Shown: positions 5,045 through 9,810 of the stretch, in pieces
Layout: each line of letters starts with the position of its first letter
How positions within the stretch are numbered: position 1 is the stretch's first letter
Assembly: GCA_937974845.1 (NCBI GenBank)
Contig: CALJVC010000012.1
Coordinates: forward strand, 1-9,810
DNA length: 9,810 nt
DNA from: an uncultured Pseudogracilibacillus sp.
Lineage (GTDB): Bacteria; Bacillota; Bacilli; Bacillales; Amphibacillaceae
Direction: 5' to 3'
Notes under the pieces: model-generated
What the model was told of the DNA's origin: nothing
The model's database searches: none
What the model saw: the letters and a program-made list of their open reading frames with translations, nothing else
Made by a program: the position numbers and the translations under genes

Positions 5045-6229
5045 TTGAAGAAAGTAATTTTTGGAACACATGATGACAATACGTTACGCCAATTTAATCA
5101 TTGCCTGAAAACTGGTAGGGTTGTCGGAGGCGCCCTCTGTGCCGATGGTCATTACGGCTACTCACAACCAGTTGGTGGCGTCGTTGTCTATGACGGACAA
5201 ATATCCCCCTCGGGAGTCGGCTACGATATCGCTTGCGGAAATAAAGCAGTAAAAACGAATTTAGTCTATGAGGACATTAAGGACGACCTCGGAAAAATAA
5301 TGGATGAAATCCAGGATCGAATCCCTTTTGGCGTCTCTCGAACGAACCCGACTCCAGTAGACCACGAACTTTTCGATGATGAAGATTGGCAAGTTTTTCA
5401 AAGGATCGATCAAAAAGTACACGATGAATTAAAAGCCTTAGCCCGCTCACAACTTGGAACAACCGGTTCCGGTAACCATTATGTCGACCTTTTAATCGAT
5501 CAAAAAACTAAGGAAGTATGGATCGGCAACCATTTCGGTAGTCGAGGCTTTGGCCACCGAACAGCAACAGGCTTCTTAAATTTAGCTAAGGGACGGGAGT
5601 TTACAGCGGGAAATATTCGGGAATCGATGGAAGTGGCACCTACACTCCTTGAAATCGATAGCGAACTCGGCGATATGTATTACCGGGCTATGAAGCTGGC
5701 GGGCAAATACGCCTATGCTGGTCGGGATTATGTAATCGATCAAGTCTTGGATATTTTGGGTGCTGAAGCTACTTTTGAAGTACACAACCACCACAACTAT
5801 GCTTGGAAAGAGACCCACTTCGGTAAAGAGTATATCGTCGTTAGAAAAGGCGCGACTCCAGCAGCTCCAGGGCAGCTTGGCTTTGTCGGAGGAAGTATGG
5901 CAGATATCTCTGTTATTTTACGGGGAGTAGATTCCGAAAAAAGTCGCGAAGCCTTCTATAGCACCGTCCACGGGGCTGGTAGAATTATGAGCCGGACGAA
6001 GGCGGCTGGTAAAATGAATTGGAAAACAAAAAAACGTACCGGAGGGTTAATTTCAGAAGAAAAAATGCACAAGGCAGTGGAAGCCTATGGAGTCGAGTTA
6101 CGAGGTGCCGGACCCGATGAAAGCCCCTTCGTTTATCGGAAACTAAAAGACGTCTTAAAAGCCCATGAAGGAACGATTGAAATCCTGCATACACTAAAAC
6201 CAATTGGCGTCGTCATGGCAGGAGATTAA
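5045..6229 (+). CDS. rtcB: RtcB-family RNA ligase (3'-phosphate / 5'-hydroxyl)
   Basis: GTP- and Mn-dependent ligase family that joins RNA 2',3'-cyclic phosphate or 3'-phosphate ends to 5'-hydroxyl ends, used in RNA repair or tRNA splicing. The 394-residue protein is slightly shorter than E. coli RtcB. Metal and catalytic residues are all visible: Asp61 and Cys64 in GVGYDIACG, His145 in GTTGSGNHY, His163 in NHFGSRGFGH, His250 in HHNYAW, and the guanylylated His309 in VHGAGRIMSR. RKGATPA (267-273) and PGQLGFVGGSM (275-285) form the nucleotide-binding region. The C-terminus is GVVMAGD, where typical RtcB ends in Val-Val-Lys-Gly with a lysine that contacts GMP, so this may be a divergent paralogue. 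The start is TTG at 5045 with AGAGGTGA upstream. No archease, RtcA, RtcR or PrfH gene is adjacent, so the substrate is unknown. It is convergent with rpoN. Confidence 0.9.
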   Translation: MKKVIFGTHDDNTLRQFNHCLKTGRVVGGALCADGHYGYSQPVGGVVVYDGQISPSGVGYDIACGNKAVKTNLVYEDIKDDLGKIMDEIQDRIPFGVSRTNPTPVDHELFDDEDWQVFQRIDQKVHDELKALARSQLGTTGSGNHYVDLLIDQKTKEVWIGNHFGSRGFGHRTATGFLNLAKGREFTAGNIRESMEVAPTLLEIDSELGDMYYRAMKLAGKYAYAGRDYVIDQVLDILGAEATFEVHNHHNYAWKETHFGKEYIVVRKGATPAAPGQLGFVGGSMADISVILRGVDSEKSREAFYSTVHGAGRIMSRTKAAGKMNWKTKKRTGGLISEEKMHKAVEAYGVELRGAGPDESPFVYRKLKDVLKAHEGTIEILHTLKPIGVVMAGD

Positions 6230-6235
6230 AAAATA

Positions 6236-6270
6236 AAAAAGAACCGGATGAGAGACTTCCGGTTCTTTTT
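6236..6270. terminator. Bidirectional terminator between rtcB and rpoN
   Basis: The stem GAACCGGA/TCCGGTTC (6241-6248 with 6258-6265) is flanked by A5-6 on the left and T5 on the right. It therefore reads as an intrinsic terminator on both strands. Its right arm touches the rpoN stop codon (6269-6271), so the convergent genes end almost back to back. Confidence 0.92.
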
Positions 6271-7594
6271 ATGAATAGCTCCGCACGATTTGTCTTCGAC
6301 GTGCAGAAGAAGGGATGTGTAATTCCTCTCGATACTTCGCTACCGTTCGTCGGGAAATAGTCACTTGATACTTTTCAGCAAGGATTTCAGCTATTTTTTG
6401 ATCCGATAAAGGTTTTCCTTTATTTTCCTTCATGACAATTTCCTTAATAAGGTATTTAATTTTCGTCCGTGAAATCAACTGGCCATAATGCCCCTTAACC
6501 CCTGTAGAAAATAAACGTCTAAATTCAAAGCTTCCCTGAGGTGTTTGGACAATTTTATCCTTTGTTGCTCGACTTACCGTCGATTCATGGATTCCTAATT
6601 CCTCGGCCACGTCCTGTAAGGTTAAAGCCCGTAAACTTCGAAAACCTTCCTTTAAAAAGAGGCGTTGATGTTCGAAGACAACCTGGGCAATATTAAGAAT
6701 TGTACGCCGTCTCTGTTCAAGACTTTGCCTCAGCCATTGAAAACGTCGATGTTGTTGCTTGACAAAACGTATAGCCTCTTGATCCTCAGCATAATTAACC
6801 ATATCGCTATCATTAAACCGTATTTCCGGAAGATAAGCATCGTTCAGTTGAATCGTTATCCGCTCCTTCTCCGAATCGTATTCAACGATTAGGTCTGGGA
6901 TCAAATAGGTTGGACGTTGGGAAACGAAGTTCGCCGTCGGTTTTGGATGTAAACCTTGAATTTTTTTCAGTAAGCTTAATACTTCCTGCTTACCTATGTG
7001 TAAACTTTCTGCAACCTTTCCCCAATCCTTTTTAGCTAAATCTTCTAAATGATACTCGATTACCGTATGCAGAAAAACATCTTCTGGATACTTTTCCTTC
7101 GCTTGTACAAGGAGCCTTTCGGTTAAATCATACGCTCCGATCCCTAAAGGCTCAATATTTAATAGAAGGTTCCGGGCCTTCGCTATTTTCCATTCTGGGA
7201 CTTGGAGCATTTGACTTAAGCTTTCATTAGTAAAAGGCAAATAACCCGATTCATCGAGGCGTTCGATGAATATATATAAAATTTCTCTAAGCTTTTCATC
7301 TATCTTCAATAAATTGACTTGATGAACTAGATGACTATACAATGAATTGTCTTCTATCGACACAAAATCTAAAGGGTCTACTTCAGAATCCGTGGAAGAG
7401 CGAAATTTCGATGGACGACGGGAATAAAATGAATCCTCCCTTTCTATGACTTCAATAAAAGGGTTATCTTCTGCCTCTTTTTCTATAAATTGTCGGAGAT
7501 CGTAGTTAGTAAGTTGCAATAACTCGATTGCTTGACGTAATTCCGTCGTCATCACTACTTGCAAGGATTGCCTCTGTTCTAATATCAACTTCAT
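6269..7594 (-). CDS. rpoN: RNA polymerase sigma-54 factor
   Basis: Sigma factor that recognises -24/-12 promoters and needs an AAA+ enhancer-binding activator. It is called SigL in Bacillus subtilis, where it serves catabolic operons such as those for arginine, branched-chain amino acids, acetoin and levan. The 441 residues match SigL length. Region I is the Gln/Leu-rich N-terminus (1-50, LEQRQSLQVVMTTELRQAIE). The acidic region II is short (about 51-85), followed by the core-binding domain (about 90-280). The helix-turn-helix is LQDVAEELGIHESTVSRATKDK (326-347) with TPQGSFEFRRLF next, and the RpoN box is SRRTVAKYRE (414-423), with Ser for the usual first Ala. The frame continues upstream to 7729, but that lies in the predicted promoter; the ATG at 7594 begins the canonical region I and has AGGGGGTG upstream. 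No activator gene or enhancer is seen nearby. Confidence 0.97.
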   Translation of the reverse strand: MKLILEQRQSLQVVMTTELRQAIELLQLTNYDLRQFIEKEAEDNPFIEVIEREDSFYSRRPSKFRSSTDSEVDPLDFVSIEDNSLYSHLVHQVNLLKIDEKLREILYIFIERLDESGYLPFTNESLSQMLQVPEWKIAKARNLLLNIEPLGIGAYDLTERLLVQAKEKYPEDVFLHTVIEYHLEDLAKKDWGKVAESLHIGKQEVLSLLKKIQGLHPKPTANFVSQRPTYLIPDLIVEYDSEKERITIQLNDAYLPEIRFNDSDMVNYAEDQEAIRFVKQQHRRFQWLRQSLEQRRRTILNIAQVVFEHQRLFLKEGFRSLRALTLQDVAEELGIHESTVSRATKDKIVQTPQGSFEFRRLFSTGVKGHYGQLISRTKIKYLIKEIVMKENKGKPLSDQKIAEILAEKYQVTISRRTVAKYREELHIPSSARRRQIVRSYS

Positions 7595-7610
7595 CCATGC
7601 ACACCCCCTA

Positions 7611-7630
7611 AAAAGAAAGCGCTTTCTTTT
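7611..7630. promoter_or_regulatory. cre-like palindrome (putative CcpA site) in the rpoN leader
   Basis: A perfect 20-bp palindrome with the core GAAAGCGCTTTC (7615-7626). It matches the catabolite-responsive element consensus TGAAANCGNTTTCA except at the outermost T and A. It lies downstream of the predicted rpoN transcription start and 17 bp upstream of the start codon. In B. subtilis, sigL is repressed by CcpA through a site downstream of the promoter (a roadblock), so the position fits. A separate small inverted repeat, GGGAAAG/CTTTCCC (7645-7651 with 7658-7664), lies between this site and the promoter. Confidence 0.65.
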
Positions 7631-7700
7631 CTTCGCGATAGGAAGGGAAAGCGCCCACTTTCCCCTAAGTAATCTTTGTTTTATAGCTTTATTTATGTAT

Positions 7701-7729
7701 ATTGTAATCAATCGGTAAGTAAAGCACAA
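7701..7729 (-). promoter_or_regulatory. Promoter of rpoN
   Basis: On the minus strand a -10 TACAAT (7706-7701) is preceded at 17 bp by a partial -35 TTGTGC (7729-7724). Transcription would start near 7694, giving a leader of about 100 nt that contains the GGGAAAG hairpin and the cre-like palindrome. The spacer contains copy 2 of the 15-nt repeat. Confidence 0.55.
7705..7719. repeat. Copy 2 of a 15-nt intergenic repeat
   Basis: An exact copy of the sequence at 4583-4597 (TAATCAATCGGTAAG), in the same orientation. Here it occupies the edge of the -10 and most of the spacer of the predicted rpoN promoter. A protein bound there would block the promoter, but no regulator is recognised from the motif. 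Confidence 0.5.
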
Positions 7730-7845
7730 TTATTTTGTCACAAATTTTTACCTATCGACCTTCTCTCCTTTAAATTGCTAGTTTTTTACATAAACTGTTT
7801 CATTTTTCGAAAGCAAACTGTTCTATAACAAAAAATAATCAGATA

Positions 7846-7854
7846 TGCTATAAT
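7846..7854 (+). promoter_or_regulatory. Extended -10 promoter upstream of the SulP transporter
   Basis: TGCTATAAT is a perfect extended -10 element (TGnTATAAT). No good -35 is present, which extended -10 promoters tolerate. It would give a leader of about 78 nt. It is divergent from the rpoN promoter, with about 115 bp between the two -10 elements. Confidence 0.65.
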
Positions 7855-7883
7855 GTATGTTGTGTTTCTTAAACTATTAGTAA

Positions 7884-7911
7884 TTGCTTTCACTAGACTG
7901 ATAGATATAAA
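7884..7911 (+). promoter_or_regulatory. Second candidate promoter of the SulP transporter
   Basis: TTGCTT (7884-7889) and TATAAA (7906-7911) are separated by 16 bp. This is a weaker, start-proximal alternative or addition to the extended -10 promoter at 7846-7854. Confidence 0.4.
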
Positions 7912-7938
7912 TAATATTAATAACAGGAGTGTCGAAGG

Positions 7939-9678
7939 TTGTTTAGAGATGATCGTTTTAAAGGTCTTACGATGACCGATATTCGTAAGGACTTAATTGC
8001 AGGAATTACGGTCGGGGTAGTGGCTATCCCTTTAGGAATGGCCTTTGCAATTGCCTCGGGTGTAAGTCCAGAATACGGGATCTATACGACGATTATCGCC
8101 GGATTAATCGTGGCGATTTTCGGTGGGTCTAGTTTCCAAATAGCCGGGCCTACAGGGGCTTTTATCCCAATCCTATTAGGTATCGTTCTGCAATACGGCT
8201 ACGAAGATTTGCTTATCGCCGGAATGCTTGCGGGGATTATGCTTATTCTTATGAGTATTTTTAAGTTTGGAAGCTTAATTACCTATATTCCCCGTTCTGT
8301 AACTATCGGTTTTACCTCTGGTATTGCAGTAATTATTTTTACGGGACAATTGGAGAACTTTTTCGGCTTGGAAAATATAGAAAAGAAAGAATATTTCCAT
8401 CAGAATATGATAGAGATATTTTCCAACTTCCATTCTGTCAACTTTTATAGTATTTTACTCGGAATCATCGGACTTCTAATTATTATTTTCGTACCGAAAA
8501 TCTCTCCCCGAACACCGGTTTTACTTGTCGCTCTCATTATACCGACCTTGGTTGCTGTTATCTTTATGCCCGGTAAGGTAGCGACAATCGGTTCGGCCTT
8601 TGGTGGAATTTCCCAGTCTTTACCGACAATCAAATTTCCAGAAATAACTTGGGAAAAACTGATGTATCTATGGCAACCAGCTTTTGCGATTGCTATGCTA
8701 GGAGGAATTGAATCCTTACTTTCAGCCGTTGTTGCCGATGGAATGACAGGGAAAAAGCATAACTCCGATCGGGAGCTTTTTGGTCAAGGGTTAGCAAACA
8801 TTTTAACACCTCTTTTTGGTGGAATTCCAGCGACGGGAGCAATCGCCCGAACTGCCACTAACATTAAAAGTGGTGCCGTCAGTCCAATGTCTGGAGTGTT
8901 CCAAAGTTTATTTGTCTTACTAACCTTACTACTCTTTGCGCCCTTTGCTTCATATATTCCTTTAGCGAGCATGGCGCCGATTCTAATGGTTGTCGCCTTT
9001 AACATGAGTGAGTACAAATCTTTTTCAATGATTTTAAAACTACGGAACTCTGACTCCCTTGTACTTGTGACGACCTTTTTATTAACAGTCTTTGTTAACT
9101 TAACCGTCGCAGTCCCTGTCGGTTTATTGTTAGCTATGGTTTCTTTCGTTCGTCGAATCAGTCACGTCTTAGAAGTCGATGACATCAAGCCGGACAAATT
9201 TACAGAAAAAGAAATCCAAAACAAACGTCGGCAAGACTATGCCTGTCCACAAATTGCTAGTTTTACCATTCGTGGTCCACTATTTTTCGGAGCTGCTGAC
9301 CGTTTCGAATCGACCCTATCCCAAGCAATTAACCGTAGACCTGAGGTTCTAATTTTAAAAATGCGGCACGTTTCGATGATCGATGCGACAGGAGCAGCGA
9401 ACCTAGCGGCAGCTATTGAAGATTTCATTAAGAACAAAGGGATTGTTTTAATTACAGAGATTGCTGAAGAACCCTTAGAAATGTTGAAGAAAACCGAATT
9501 GTATGAAATGGTCGGCCCGGACAACTTCTACGAAGATACGACGGACGCCATCAACGATGCCCTCGAAAGAATCAATCCGCAGAAATGCCCTTACTGTTCC
9601 CGAAAGGGCGGAGGTTCCTGCCGTGTCTACGTGAATACTAATCAATCTCCCTATAAAACAAGGGACAAAATGGATTAA
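7939..9678 (+). CDS. SulP/SLC26-family anion transporter with STAS domain
   Basis: Integral membrane permease of 579 residues for an inorganic anion (sulfate, or bicarbonate in the BicA-like branch); the substrate cannot be assigned from sequence. Residues about 15-405 hold the hydrophobic transport domain. It includes AIPLGMAFAIASG (29-41), FQIAGPTGAFIPI (66-78) and the SulP signature DRELFGQGLANILTPLFGGIPATGAIARTATN (277-308). The cytoplasmic STAS domain covers about 435-545, with its IDATGAANL loop at 481-489. The C-terminal tail carries CPYC and a third Cys (550, 553, 561), an unusual possible metal-binding or redox patch. Translation most likely starts at TTG 7939, nine bases after AGGAG (7925-7929). 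An ATG at 7972 with AAAGG upstream is the alternative, but it would shorten the cytoplasmic N-terminus. The gene is monocistronic, divergent from rpoN, and ends in a strong terminator. Confidence 0.92.
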   Translation: MFRDDRFKGLTMTDIRKDLIAGITVGVVAIPLGMAFAIASGVSPEYGIYTTIIAGLIVAIFGGSSFQIAGPTGAFIPILLGIVLQYGYEDLLIAGMLAGIMLILMSIFKFGSLITYIPRSVTIGFTSGIAVIIFTGQLENFFGLENIEKKEYFHQNMIEIFSNFHSVNFYSILLGIIGLLIIIFVPKISPRTPVLLVALIIPTLVAVIFMPGKVATIGSAFGGISQSLPTIKFPEITWEKLMYLWQPAFAIAMLGGIESLLSAVVADGMTGKKHNSDRELFGQGLANILTPLFGGIPATGAIARTATNIKSGAVSPMSGVFQSLFVLLTLLLFAPFASYIPLASMAPILMVVAFNMSEYKSFSMILKLRNSDSLVLVTTFLLTVFVNLTVAVPVGLLLAMVSFVRRISHVLEVDDIKPDKFTEKEIQNKRRQDYACPQIASFTIRGPLFFGAADRFESTLSQAINRRPEVLILKMRHVSMIDATGAANLAAAIEDFIKNKGIVLITEIAEEPLEMLKKTELYEMVGPDNFYEDTTDAINDALERINPQKCPYCSRKGGGSCRVYVNTNQSPYKTRDKMD

Positions 9679-9710
9679 AAAAGAAGCCTGAAATAGGGCT
9701 TCTTTTTTTA
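9677..9710 (+). terminator. Intrinsic terminator of the SulP transporter gene
   Basis: The stem AAGAAGCC/GGCTTCTT (9681-9688 with 9697-9704), extended by A/T pairs, carries an 8-nt loop and is followed by a T run. It overlaps the TAA stop region of the transporter. The A-rich left flank makes it potentially bidirectional. Confidence 0.92.
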
Positions 9711-9810
9711 CGCGATCTAACCTATATAAGGGGAATTATTTTCTAGAATGATGCAGCCTTTTACCTAAGGCTTCCTATGTATACCGGCGATTATTTCGTT
9801 TACAAGAAAA

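Noticed and set aside
6665..6892. 75-codon plus-strand open frame within rpoN
   Set aside because: It is antisense to a highly conserved coding region, without a ribosome binding site or recognisable protein features. Other short frames opposite dat, rtcB and the SulP gene were rejected for the same reason.
7595..7729. N-terminal extension of RpoN to 7729
   Set aside because: It covers the predicted promoter and cre-like site, and the added residues do not belong to the sigma-54 family, which begins at MKLILEQRQSLQ.
9775..9810. Eleven codons at the right edge on the minus strand (ending KRNNRRYT and TAG), possibly the C-terminus of a gene beyond the window
   Set aside because: Too short to support a gene. 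There is a small hairpin after it (AGCCTT/AAGGCT, 9755-9772), but no T tract.

Overview
The window looks like a chromosomal segment of a low-to-moderate GC Bacillota, most likely Bacillaceae. The evidence is strong AGGAGG-type ribosome binding sites, two TTG starts, sigma-A type promoters, a T-box leader, a SigL-type sigma-54 with a cre-like palindrome in its leader, a D-amino acid aminotransferase of the Bacillus type, and proteins that all read as Bacillaceae families. No phage, transposon, CRISPR or rRNA/tRNA gene is visible, and the region reads as ordinary core or semi-core chromosome.

Layout from left to right: a D-amino acid aminotransferase gene (+, 104-970); a membrane-anchored alpha/beta hydrolase (-, 1014-1973) convergent with it; an S-adenosylmethionine hydrolase of the DUF62 family (-, 2086-2943) under a complete T-box riboswitch (2961-3285, minus strand); a diheme c-type cytochrome lipoprotein resembling thiosulfate dehydrogenase TsdA (-, 3457-4386); a noncoding RNA of about 200 nt with 6S RNA architecture (-, about 4680-4880), with its own promoter and terminator; an RtcB-family RNA ligase (+, 5045-6229, TTG start); RpoN/SigL sigma-54 (-, 6269-7594), convergent with rtcB and sharing a bidirectional terminator; and a SulP-family anion transporter with a STAS domain (+, 7939-9678, TTG start).

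Nearly every gene is a single transcription unit: promoters can be read for most, and intrinsic terminators separate most units. For three minus-strand genes (hydrolase, cytochrome, rpoN) the longest open frame begins upstream of, or inside, the predicted promoter. I moved those starts to internal ATGs with ribosome binding sites.

The most interesting object is the T-box. Its specifier position reads AUG and its bulge reads UGGU, which fits the A discriminator expected for tRNA-Met. It therefore appears to couple uncharged tRNA-Met to expression of an enzyme that splits S-adenosylmethionine into methionine and adenosine. That would be a methionine-recovery circuit, though the specifier and physiology are inferred. 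Other points of note are the 6S RNA candidate, a perfect 20-bp cre-like palindrome between the rpoN promoter and start codon, an exact 15-nt repeat shared by two intergenic regions, and an RtcB that lacks the usual C-terminal Lys-Gly.
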